Below are positions 1 through 11,823 of a stretch of DNA of 64,000 nucleotides, piece by piece (the first letter of the stretch is position 1; each line of letters opens with the position of its first letter). The position numbers and the translations under genes were made by a program. Below the pieces are notes generated by a model. That model saw nothing but the letters and a program-made list of their open reading frames with translations. It did not search any database and was not told the DNA's origin. Source of the DNA: Lepidurus packardi (Eukaryota; Arthropoda; Branchiopoda; Notostraca; Triopsidae); contig JAKZAN010000006.1 of the NCBI GenBank assembly GCA_023053545.1, forward strand, positions 3,477,001-3,541,000, in the 5' to 3' direction.

Positions 1-3000
1 GCCAAATAGCTGAAGGACTTCTGGCCAAAAATTCTACACAGACCGTGGAACCGAAAAGGCTGGCCAAGCCAGCTGGTCAACCTCTCTGTAGTTGAAGGTA
101 TATACGCTTGCTAGAGCCTTTTGTGTCCATTTTTCGCATTCGTTCGGCCCGTCAGACAGCGTGCTTGTTAACCCCTCGGGCAAAAACGGTAGACGAAACT
201 AAACCGCTGTTCCTTTTATCACTAGACTATTTTTGGGAAATTTTCTGATAAGACAGCGAAATAATCTCACATCAAGAGTCCTCAGTTTTTACTTCTTTCT
301 TTATCGAGCTTTCTTTATTTTTTTTCAGATCTAGCTGACTATCGCTTTTCATTTGCTAGGAAATCGAAACCTATCCTAGCTAACATAAACAAAGAAAAAA
401 AAGAACCTATGCCAGCTTTTGTTATGTTAAGAAAGACATTTTAAGCCCCATTGCTCTATTCCCGCGTTTGAGTGTAACGGTTAAGCTGAAATATGCAGGC
501 GTTTCACTATATACCTTACCCTTAGGACTTATGAGTTTCTTATTGGGCCGTCTTGATTTGCAATTGCACCTTCTGGTGACCTATAGAGGCGAAGGAAACA
601 CTTCAGCTACGCATCGACAAAGCGAGAATGCGCATATGGCGTAAGCGTGCCAATTTGTCCTGTCCATCTGGCGCGTTTTGGTAGGTTCAGCCAGCTCAGC
701 AGTACCAAACGCATAAAGCAGAACCGAGTTTTAGGTATATTCTGGCTTTAGACGGGGTGGAATGGAAATGCAACATATCGGGGTAAAAGTTGGGAAGAAG
801 GAATAGAGGACAAGGAAAACGCCTAAAACGAAAGAAAAAAGGAATAAAGGATACGACACGGGGGTAAGTAGTTAAAATGGTTGGAGGAAAGGAAGTGGGG
901 GGCAAAGGCCCATAATAATGAGGAAACGGCCACATACGCACGCACCAACATCTTCCAACAAGGCTCATGAATACAGTCCGAAGTTTTGGTTCATCCCTTT
1001 TCCAACTTTCGAGCATGGACGAAATACAATAAAGATGAGGGAAAAAACACGTTGAAAACAGGCTGAGTTAGTAGTGAACAATGAGTAGGATACAGATTGA
1101 ATTTAAAAAAAAGACGGGGAGGAAGTCCGGCATTCATGTCCATCATTTTATGGGAATTGACTCTCCAACCGTGTACCTGGTTTGGTGGCTTGACACTTTT
1201 TTAAACAATCTTAGCGCCGGAGCCAATCTTGGAACAATTTCATCCATAGCGAAAATTCCGTTGCACAACGAGCACTCAAACGAGATTAAAGCATTGTTGG
1301 AAAGCATACATTCGCACGGAAGTTTCGTATAGTGGCATGTCGACATAAATATCGGCAGCTGCAGAAGCTTGCCATGGAAGCATCTTGCATTTGAGGTAGC
1401 GTGGGAAAAACGGCCTCGATAGCTGTCGCTGTTCTTTTCTTTCGCTTTTTTTGCTCTACTTCGGCCTTTTGTACCAGCATTTAGGCCTATTGTGTAATGT
1501 TATCGAGTCATCCTCTTCCCCGCCATATGCGACATGTAACTTGGCTGGCTCGCCCAATCCTACCCCCCAAAAAGTCCTACATTCTAAGCATCGAGTGGAG
1601 AATGGAACAGACGCGGGATTTTTTTTAAATGTGTTGATGCTGAGCAAATTACGAAAAGAGAACCACCAACTCAAGATGAATTATTTTATTAGTTGGACTA
1701 TACAAGTCTTTTGAGAGAGTAAATACTGAGTTAGCGGAGTTCTTTACAAGCGTCGGTAGCGTCCGTGGCGCCGCGCCAACCAGCAGCTGCCGGCCTCAAT
1801 ACCAGACGGCTAGACCCCCTTTTCAAACGAAAGACCCCCTTATTTTTTCACCACCTCCCTTTGCCTTTTCTCTACGCCTCCTATTTCGCAGCACCCAAAT
1901 TTTCGAACCGTAGCCGCGGTGGTAAAAATAGCCTTCGGGCGCAGCTGTAAGCCGAGCAGTTTTAGCCCTACTTGTTCAAGCACAGCATACCCCATATGTT
2001 ATCCCTTCACCCCATGTATATTGGTATATACCTTCACACTGGTATTCTCCCTCCTCCCCATAACATGCCCCACAACCCCACCCGCGTATTTTCCTACTAT
2101 TTTCCTTTCTATCGCTATCGGATAAGTCCCGTTCCCAGGCATTGGGTACTTGGCTTGCAACAATGAAAACTCACTACTCACTGTACTTCTTCGCCCGACG
2201 CTGGGCGGCGCTAGCATGCAGGGCTTCCTAGCTGACCCTCAAAATTCTACGAAATGATTTCAGAGGCTGCTTTTCGTTAAGTTTCGAGAGGAATTATCTG
2301 CACCACTTAGGAACTTGTCTTCTATAAGTACTTAATCATGGAAGAAAAGGGAGTCCCCCGTTTACACTTCGTTTTGATTCCTATCAAATTTGGGTCTGTT
2401 TTGGAAGCCGCTTGATAGATACCCTTGTAAAACAAGCAACCCTTTCAGATTCTTTTCACCCATTCTTGCTTGTCAACCCCTTAGGTTCATTGATAGAAGT
2501 GATAGATACAACGTGTCTACTTAAAAGGAGGGAGGGTGCACTTGTTACGGATAGGGGATAAGGTGAGAAAAGTCAAAGAATGAGGGGTAGTCCTGAACTG
2601 GCACACGACAGGTGCCTCCTTCCCTTCTTCACCCGAAAAGTCCCTCTCTGCTGCCATTACCCCCTGCACTCCCTTTGCCAATTCCACCCTCGCTCATCTC
2701 CGAGCCCCCTGTCTTTTTGCAGGAATTCGGGATTCCCTCACATCTTCTTCAACTCGGCCCCTTTCGGACGTGGCACACGCTGGTGTTTGCAGCTAGTTAG
2801 GGGGTAGGGGAAAGCCAAAACTTGTCGTAGACTCCTCATTGTAAGTGATTCCGACTGTGAGTGTGTTTTAGTTCTCCCTGTCACCCCTCCAGTGGGCCCC
2901 TCTCCCTACTTTCTAGAGCGGTAGGTTATTAGGAGGGCTTTCCCGGGTCCCGATTGAGGAAAAAGATGGGGTTGTGGTTTCTGTGGGGTTCAGGGTCAAT

Positions 3001-3258
3001 GTCGAGGCGGAGGATCACCTAACCCTCATCCGTGATGCCCTAACCGAAACAAACCCCTTGCTAAATGCTTCCACCTGTAACCCTTGCTTTGAGATTCCCT
3101 CCCCACTTGACACACCTATTTAATCCCTGTCACCGTTAGATTTGCCTAAAAAGGGAGGCCCGGATAATACGGGAGGTGTGGTTGCCTAAGAGTCCAAAAA
3201 TCTTACTTTGTTGTTTTGTAACACTGGATTTTTTTCCCCATTCCCTTTATTCTTCAAA
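1..3258. other. No supported gene; upstream flank of TET
   Basis: This stretch has several pyrimidine- or purine-rich tracts, for example around 780-900 and 2580-2800. I see no open reading frame resembling a known family. Earlier TET exons, including any CXXC zinc-finger exon, could lie here or left of the window, but I could not recognise one. Confidence 0.5.
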
Positions 3259-6200
3259 GGTTCCACGGGGTGAAAAGGAAGGACGTGGGCGTCAAGCAAA
3301 CCAAACTACTCAATCTTCGCAAGCTCCGCCTACGAATAATGTCACGGTAAGCTTCTTTTCATGAAATGCGTCTAAGTTTTAATCCCATCTTGGTCATTAG
3401 AACGTGAAAGGCCGTAAAAGAGGAGGCAAAAATTTCGTGACAAGAGAACAGGAGGAAACCATCACATACGGGGTAAGGGGTTATCAAGATGGGGGGCTAT
3501 ATTTTTCCCTATGTAAGTCATTCCAGGTGCCATAAAATGCAAGTAACAGCAGAGGTAGTGGAGGGGGGGCTTCCCGTCATCAAACTTTGGGGCTTAAAAG
3601 TGCAGTTTATATGGCCTTACCCGTTACCAGGGTAACAACTGAATGTAAGAACCTTGCTTATCGATCCGGGAATCCGCCCCTACAATCTACATGTTTCAGT
3701 ACCTTTACATGACTTGTGTAGGAAAAAATAATCAATGAGCGCGTCCACGGATATGTCAGTGTGTTTTTTGCTTCAAGTAAATCTGACTAAATTTCCGTTT
3801 TTTATTTACTAATTAGCAGCAGGCACCTACACCGATGATGCCGTTTTATGGTCAAAATATTGGACCGGATGCAAACATGAACATCCAGGAATCAGCCCAG
3901 TTTCGAGCGACATCGGGAGGAGGTGGTTCCTGGAATCCCCAAGCCCCACCAGCGGACGAGGGAGCTAATGCAGGATGGCCACCTTACCATCAGCCTGCGC
4001 CTAATATGGACGATTCCCATCGCTACGGTGGCACTGGTAACGGCCCTACTGCGCCAGGTTTTGGCGTACCGGGACCTGCGCAAACAACGCTTGGGCCTAA
4101 TGTAGGCGGTTACGCGGGCTTTGCCAGTCCGTCACAAGTCAACGGGGGCGGACCAGGTGGACAACCTCCCAACACTCCAGCCTACATGTCCCAGAGTTTT
4201 GGAGGACCAGGGGATCATTTTACTGCGCCACAAGCTCATTCCCCCCTCCACGGCCACGCCTCCTTTAACCAGCGTCATCACCGACCTAGTCCTGGTCCCC
4301 AGCACCAACAGGCGGGTCAAGCTCAAGGCAATTACAGTCCTCACCCCCACTTATCTCCCCATGCGCAATCGCAACAACCACATCCTTCACCTGGGCCGCT
4401 CCATGTCAACGGGAATCGGTGTAGTAATTTGCCGCATGGTTATATGGAAGTACCTTCTTCCAACGGAGCGTCAATGGCGAGGTAACTTGCAAACGATCCA
4501 AGACAAGAAAAAAAATGTGATACATTGTATCTATCTGTACAGTTACGTAAATGGGAGTCCATATCCGGGAGGACACGCACCCAGTCCGAGTCCTCGCAGC
4601 GGCTCGCAAGCGTCAGCTAATGGCACCGAAGTCAGTAACTCGTCTTCGAGTGGCAATGCAGACGCTAGCAAAGATCTCCAGCCCAGCTATTCGCCTTCTA
4701 ATGCACCCCCGCCCCCAAACTCACAGCCTGGGTACCTGCTCCTTCCACTTCCCCAGCAGAGTTCACTTAACTCTAACGGGTACTCAGGCTCCGTCTTGGG
4801 CACAGGGGACAAGTCGCGTTTGCAACAAACGCAAACACCTCACCAGTCAAACCAACAGGCTTCACCGCCTGAATCCGCTGAAGATCAAACAAAAACAGGT
4901 TCCAGTCGCGAGCAATTGCAACATCGCCTTAAAGAGATGATTCTAAACAAGCAAAGGCAAGGTCAGGTCTCAAGCCAAAACGAGTATCTCACTGAGGACT
5001 ATGCCGCTCATTACGGCCACATGATGACACCGGAAACTACTACCGATCCCCCGTCAGTAGCTACGGAACCACCCGACCCGGGTTCCTCCAATTCCATATC
5101 TTTTAATCTTAATCTCAACTACCAAAATTTGTCCGAAGAAACGCCCCTTTCGTCGGAAGATATGTCTCCTTGCACGCCCATTTCGTCGGCTGCCGACTGC
5201 AATGCCAGTACTAACGCATTGACAACCACTAACCATGCCGGTAATTTTTTAGGGGTCAGCCACCCTCAGGCGTCAGTGTTTAATCACTTAGCTGAGGGTG
5301 GCAATTACTCGGATGAATCCTCTCCGCATTCCCAGACCCTAGCCCCGTCAGACTTGTTAACACCTCCCCTCTCGATCCTTTCTTACCAAGATACACCTAC
5401 AACGATGCGTTTTTTAGACAAAGCCCACCCTCAACCTGAACCCTTTCCCGCGCCCGAGGGTGGGCCCTTGATTCAGCAAGAGTGGGAGCCACAGTTAGAT
5501 TGTGTTAACGACGGAGATGGCTACGTTCAAGGGGGAATACCTACGATAGAAATAGAAAAGAGCAGTGGAGAAAATGTCACAGTATACGATGCACCTGCCA
5601 AAGTATCTACCTCACAAGACCAGTTACATTCGAGCCACATGTCCTTGTCTAATCTTGAGCCTCACAATAACCCACGGGTTCCCAGCCCAAACAAGTCGTT
5701 AGCGATAGCAGCCTCCGAGCAGGAAACCTTTCGAACATCCAGGATAAAATCCTCTCCCGAAATCCAAGTCGCAACTTTTGTTGCACCACCGTGTGAGTGC
5801 CACTTGAATAATAATGGTAACGCTATTAAACCATCTCTATAACTGCACTAACGTAAGCTTGTGTTTATTTTCATGTTTTTTTTTTATGGTTTTCAGCGCC
5901 TGACTCTGGACCCATCTATAGTCAACTTGGGTTTGAGAGCAGTTTCCCTGCCCTTCGACTTCTCATGGAAACTAGATCTGGTCATCGCGGCCACGCGCTT
6001 CGCTTCCACAAGCTCCTTTTCACCAGTAAAGAAGGATCCACGCCTGAAGGTTGTCCGATAGCCAAAACGGTAAACAGCCTGAAATAGAAGTATTTATAAA
6101 GCTTATGATAGCCTTATCTTTTTTTTTTCAAATTGATAGATACTACGTCGCTCCCATCCTGACGAGAAATTTTTGTATCTAATTAAACACCGGGAAGGCC

Positions 6201-8589
6201 ATCACTGTGCCAAAGCGTGGTTAGTAGTCTGTATTGTAGCATGGGAGGGTTTAGCCATGTCAGACGCCGATCTATTGTACGAGCAATTGGTGGCCCAACT
6301 GAATAGTTGTGGCACCCCGACAAACCGCAGTTGTGCTCTGAATGCTACCCAAACGTGTGGCTGTCAAGGCATCGATCCCGAATTGTGTGGAACTTCTTTC
6401 AGCTTTGGCTGTTCGTGGAGCATGTTCTATAATGGGTGCAAGTACGCGCGGAGTAAACAAATAAGAAAATTCAAACTCCGTGAAGTCAGTGAGGTTAGCA
6501 AAAACTAGACCGAACTATTTTAGCGACGTTGTGGGAGGTTTAACAAAAATGCCTTTGACAGGAGACCGCCTTGGAAGAACGTTTGCAAAAATTGGCTACA
6601 ACAACTGCCCCGCTTTATAGACGTCTGGCACCTGAAGCGTACGCCAATCAGACGAGAAGGGAGGATGTTGCTTATGACTGCAGATTGGGATTGAAACCAG
6701 GCAGACCGTTCGCTGGCCTTACAGTTTGTTTGGATTTCTGTGCTCACGCACATAAAGACAAAAATGATATGCCAGACGGATGCGCTGTGGTAAGCTTCCC
6801 CCTCATCCCCCCCTTTTTTTTTCTTCTTTTCTTTAGAACATGTAAATACAGGTGAAAGTTGATAGGCTTTAATAGGATGAAGTTTCGATGATCCCCCGGT
6901 TGCCAAGTTATATATTTTGAAAGGCAATGGACAAAAGGGGAGGGAATAGGGCTTTGGGACTTGTAATTTGTCTGCGGCTAACGAAAATTACCTTGTGGCT
7001 TTGTTGGCGAATCCGAGAAAATTTAAAAAAAAATGTAACCTTGTGCTCTCGTTCCAGATAACAACATTAACCCGGCATCGAGGCTGGTCTTCTCCAGACG
7101 ATGAACAACTTCATGTGTTGCCAACATACACCTTGGACCAAACTTTTGAAGACATTCCGGGAAGCAACTCTTGGTTGCGAGGATGTGGCGCTGTCAATAT
7201 GCTAAACAAGTACGTAAGTGACTTGTACACAGGAAAGCCTGTCAAGACTTCAGGTATGGGAGAGCTTCAGTTTAGATTTCGCACATCTTCCTTGTGTCTT
7301 TCAGTGCGGGTGTAAGTTTGTCTAAGACTTGCTCCACGTCTCAGAATGTTCTACAACCTATGCAAAAAGAATTTAATTTCGTGGACATTTATAAGACTCG
7401 AACTTCTGTTTAACTGTTAATGAAATGAGTAAGACGTTGTAGAGCTCGTTGCTAAACGTCGTCATCCGGTCATGTTATAACTAAATCCGATTGCGCTAGT
7501 GCTAGTTGGAGAAAAGGAAAGTGTCTGGCCAGGAAAAGAGGATAACTTGAATGAAGGCTTTTAAATGTGGGAGGAAAAAAAATTGTTTTTGTTAACTTTT
7601 ATGTAAACAGAAAAGGATTACCAAAAGGTCACGTTCAAAGGATCACATACATAAGAAACTATATCCGACCCTACACAGAATTAAGTATGTGCGCAGATGT
7701 AAGTGAATTGTATATGCCATAAAAACGTAGCTTTTCTATGTCAGTCGTGTAATTTTCATTAGCTTTTATCTAATCGGACCTGTACGTAACTGGATCATTC
7801 TGGTTCCGTCTGATTAAAGTAACAAAAATGTGCATTAAAAGTAGACAAAGCACGAGATTTCGTATCTCGTCAACTTCTTTTTCGGCTTGTCAACAAAGTT
7901 AGTCTCGTAGGCAAAGATAAAGAAAACCCGTCGATTGTGCATGTAAGAAAAGTTCCTGTTTACAAACGAAACACGATACAAATGTTTGCCTTTATTTCGT
8001 TTGTAGATTCCCTGTCGAAGTCCGTACACAAATGGGAGATCGCAAACCAAAGAGGCTTGTGCCAGGCAAAGGCAAAAGCAAAGCTATGGAAGAAAGCGCG
8101 CCGTTGCTTAAGCCTTATGGAGACTCCTTTCTTCCGTTCCCAGTAAACTTACCCCCACAACTACCAAGTTATTCCCCATTTCCGTCAAATTCCGACTGGG
8201 ATCCTTTAGGAGCTTCAAGCGGAGATCCCAGTCATCGAGTGATCCAGCCACCACCTTGGTCACCCTATTCGTCATCGATACATAGGCCTCGACCCCCTAC
8301 ACCGCCTCCGTCACCTACCCCTTACACCATCAGTCATGAGGATAATGAGGAAGTATGTCGAGATGCTAACTTTGGAGGCGTTGGAATTTCCCTAACTCAC
8401 GGCTCGGTTATATTGAAAGTGGCAAGCGCGGAAGTACATGCTACGACAGCACTGAAGAAACCTAATCGCCGTCAGCCAAGCACGATTTCATTAGTATTAC
8501 ACCAGCAGCGAGGCATGGACCGGGCCAAACATGGCGCCGAAGCATGGGAATTTAGATTTCAAAACAAAAATCAGAATAGCAGCCAATGA
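3259..8589 (+). CDS. TET: TET methylcytosine dioxygenase (5' end open)
   Basis: TET enzymes oxidise 5-methylcytosine in nuclear DNA using Fe(II) and 2-oxoglutarate. I read eleven phase-consistent exons: 3259-3345, 3401-3472, 3817-4481, 4543-5816, 5897-6069, 6140-6493, 6562-6789, 7058-7213, 7611-7698, 8007-8142 and 8232-8589, giving at least 1,196 residues. The first 700 residues are Pro/Gln/Ser/Asn-rich and disordered-looking. The Cys-rich region follows ([32 protein letters not shown]), then the first half of the double-stranded beta-helix with the iron motif HKD at codons 6751-6759 and EQLHVLP. A basic and Pro-rich linker of about 110 residues leads to the second half, with NFGGVGI and the last iron histidine in EVHATTAL. 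The first two small exons are less certain than the rest. No CXXC domain is visible. Several substrate- and cofactor-contacting residues differ from human TET2 (see findings). Confidence 0.93.
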
Positions 8590-11500
8590 ACGCGTCGTCT
8601 ACTGGAGCGCATATCGGAAACGGTCAGGATTATGGGGAGAGCTTCCTTGGTCAACAGTGAAATTTAGGTTTTTGTGAGAAGGGGAACGATGGCAACTGCA
8701 TCAGTTTTCAGTTCATCTTCCTAGAACGATTATGTTGCAGAAGGAAGAACAGATTGGATTTTTGCTCAAAAATGAAGGATGATTGGTACAAGGGGTCTGA
8801 TATTTTTTCTCTCAGCGAAGCAACGAATTGAAGATGAAGAAAACAATATAGGAAGATGGCTAGCAAAAAAAAAGTGGAGAAAGCCGATATGACAAATGAT
8901 ATTTCTTGAACTCGGGGTCCAAATTATGTACAAAATTGCAGTGCATTAACCGTCTTGGACTTTTTCGGAATTTTTGCAACACTTTTTCGGACGTTTGTAT
9001 AATGAGAGAAAAATTACCTCATCGTGTCCCTAAAAAACCCCAAATTATTCGCCTAAGATGGAAGTGTCATGTCGTATTATCGCGATCCACGTGAAAGGAA
9101 ATTGGACTGAATAGATGGAAGAAAGCAGATTTTTGTCTGGGGGAGGGGGACAGCAATAATGATGGTGGAAGCGAATTGAGTCAATGTACCCGCCCCTTTA
9201 TGCCAATTGTAAGCGAATTAAGAATTCCTCTTGATTTCTCGTGTCTCTAGGCACGAGTTGAAGAAAGTGACTATACGGACCTACCAAGTGTGGAGTACAT
9301 AGCGGAATCAAAGTTTCACAAGAAAAATGAATGAAATTATGCATTGATCGTCGAGTGCCCAAAATTTCGGCAGGGATTTCCCTCAGCGTATTCCCCCCAT
9401 TGAAAAATAATAAGGTGATCGCAATTTGTGTGTGGACGTTTCGACAAAGTACTTTTGTTAAAAAAAAAAAAGAATAATATGGAATTCCGGAACGTTTTGC
9501 CACCCCCTTTTATGTATAAACGTGACTAACTTTGAGAAACTTAGTTCTCCACCTTGACAAAGTCAAAATCGAATTAACTTGAAACATTCGCTAAACGGAG
9601 CTTACCATCCTTCCCCCCGCGCCCTGATGTACATCCATGTACATATCGAAGCAAACCCACCAGTCTGTCCAAAAACAACATTTAACCGCCCAGCGAATCT
9701 ATCCAGCCAACAATTTGTGAGTCCATCCTACTGATCATAATCATTTGATCTCAGAAATTGGAGCCTTTTGTGTTCACCTCGCCCTCGGTACGTCCTGTAC
9801 AACACGAGCTACCCAATTAAAAGGCTTGGGAAACAAAAAACTGGTTTCCATATGTTTAATTGAAAAGCTCAGACTGGATATTTCGAAGCTGTAACTTGAA
9901 AAAAACAAAATTGTTTTCCCCAACACTCCCCAATTCTTACAAACCCACGGCCTTTGGTTTACAACATTAGCAAGGAAGACCGTAGATGTGCACGTGACGT
10001 GTTCTATTCTGTTTTTGCCAAGTGCCATTGTAATGTGTGCTGTCGCGCCATGCTATTGTTTTTCAGTGAGCTTTGCTAGGGAGTAATACCCCTTAAAATT
10101 AATACGAAAATGCGGAGGAAGTGCAGATTAGAAAGTGTGGTTTTGGACTCATCCACTACCAGACATTTTACATCCATGAAAACCTTTACAAAAGTGTAAG
10201 AAGCAAGCTTAGAAGGGACCGTGAGCAGAGAATTCTCCCTAAATTATACCCGGGAAAAAAAGGGCTTTTAAGTCAGCGAACGCTCAGCCAGGGCGTTTGT
10301 GACTCGGTGTGGATGCAACAAATAGACGAGGCAGCATTAATTGTAAAGAACTTATTTATGAACTATTGCCGAACTGGAGAAAAAGCTGCTCCTCTTTTTG
10401 TTGTCATACGAAGCGAGGCTCCGAACGGTTTCAGTTGGAATTACCCTCCCCTAAATTTTGTTCGTTGGGATATTCTGTGAAACTTTCCCTGAATTCTGGT
10501 AAATCCACATAAAGCAAAAAGAAACTCCGTAACTTTGAGAGTAGCTATCAGTATTTTGTATCGCCCCTCCCTTTTTATTTTTATTCTCTCAAGAAACGGA
10601 TGTTGGCTTGTGTTTTAAGCGAAGCTAAATTCTCAGTCGTTTTGTATATAGTTGATTTTTTTTTTCTTATTAGTCTTTTATTTTTGGTGTAAAAAATATG
10701 ACACTTGCGAATGAAAAGGGAACGGATTCCAGATTCGGTAGAGTTATCCCTCATATGGCCGATGCCTTTACCTTAGAAGGTCGTTATTCTCTTGATAAAT
10801 GACAACATGTCGCGAACGGTAATTTGCCCGAATCTGGAGTTCCCAAGCCTTTCCTTTTCACCGCACTTTACCCACCACCCAAATATTGATTGCCCCGGGT
10901 ATACTTTTTTATTTGACTGATATTTTAGTAAGGATGTAGCCAATTATCTTTGTTATGAACCCTGATCTCGCCTCGCCCCTCCTTCTCTTGTCTATTGTTA
11001 ACGTATAGAATGAGTTTTGCAAACAAATTTGTTGGGATGAGATCACAAAATTTCGTTGAGGGTGGGGTTCGACATTTGAAAAAAGAAGACGTCTGGAGCT
11101 TTTTGAAGTGGTTTGACGTGGCCGGTCTGCAGTCATCTCGTCAAAGACTGTCGTGACGTTGGAATTCCATACCATTGTAATGTTTTCTTAATTTTCTAGA
11201 TTGTTTCCGATTTTATTTCATTTAGCAATAGCCGGCCCAGTTCTTGCTTATTTTGCTGGTGATTGAGACTGCGTTTGTTGCCCGTGGATTTTTTTTTGGT
11301 CCGTACCACTTGTATAACTTTCTGTCCAAGAATCCTCTGAATAATAAAATAAAGACTCGAACCCCTTGAAATACCAAGTTAAGTTTACCCCTGAATTGCA
11401 CGATATACTTTTATCACAGGCTGAGCGAAGAAAAGCGCGAGGAAATGAAAGTATGCGATATATTCGTATTTTGTATTGTTGTGCTCGTTTTCACTATTGT

Positions 11501-11823
11501 TGTCCGACAAAAGTACGAACAAAAACGACATGTCGCCGTCAGTTATATCCCAGCGAAGCAAGTTTTTGGGGATGTTGATGAAGAGCGGACAGGTTTATAT
11601 CAAGAAGCGGGAGAGATTGAAGTTATAGATATAGGGCGCTACATGAATTTGGGAAGTATGTTGTGTTGGACACGATGAATGAATGCCATGCATATGCAGA
11701 TCTTGGTGACACAGGAAACGGAGGATTTATCATATACCCATTGGGTCCACAGCTAAACCGAGCTTGTTACTATACAACCTTCGCCCTGACATTTCTAGTG
11801 ATAGGTGATTTTCAATTTCAACT
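8590..11823. other. Intergenic, no supported gene
   Basis: This spacer lies between the TET stop codon and the stop codon of the receptor gene on the other strand. Scattered ORFs of 60-120 codons do not resemble known families and lack convincing splice partners. Part of it is probably TET 3' UTR. A + strand ORF at 11445-11678 begins with a hydrophobic run (IFVFCIVVLVFTIVV) but is otherwise unsupported. Confidence 0.45.

Noticed and set aside
696-1016. 106-codon minus-strand ORF near the left edge.
   Set aside because: Its Phe/Pro-rich composition reflects the purine-rich + strand tract rather than protein coding; no conserved features.
7214-8006. Stop codons interrupting TET between 7254 and 8007, suggesting a pseudogene.
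   Set aside because: The donor at 7214, exon 7611-7698 and exon 8007-8142 join in phase with canonical sites and restore a continuous frame into the last exon.
10121-10480. 119-codon + strand ORF downstream of TET.
   Set aside because: No family resemblance, no signal peptide or domain, and it lies where TET 3' UTR or spacer is expected.
11341-11370. Possible tRNA T-arm (GGGGTTCGAGTCT on the minus strand).
   Set aside because: The flanking bases do not form a T-stem or acceptor stem and no D- or anticodon arm can be drawn.
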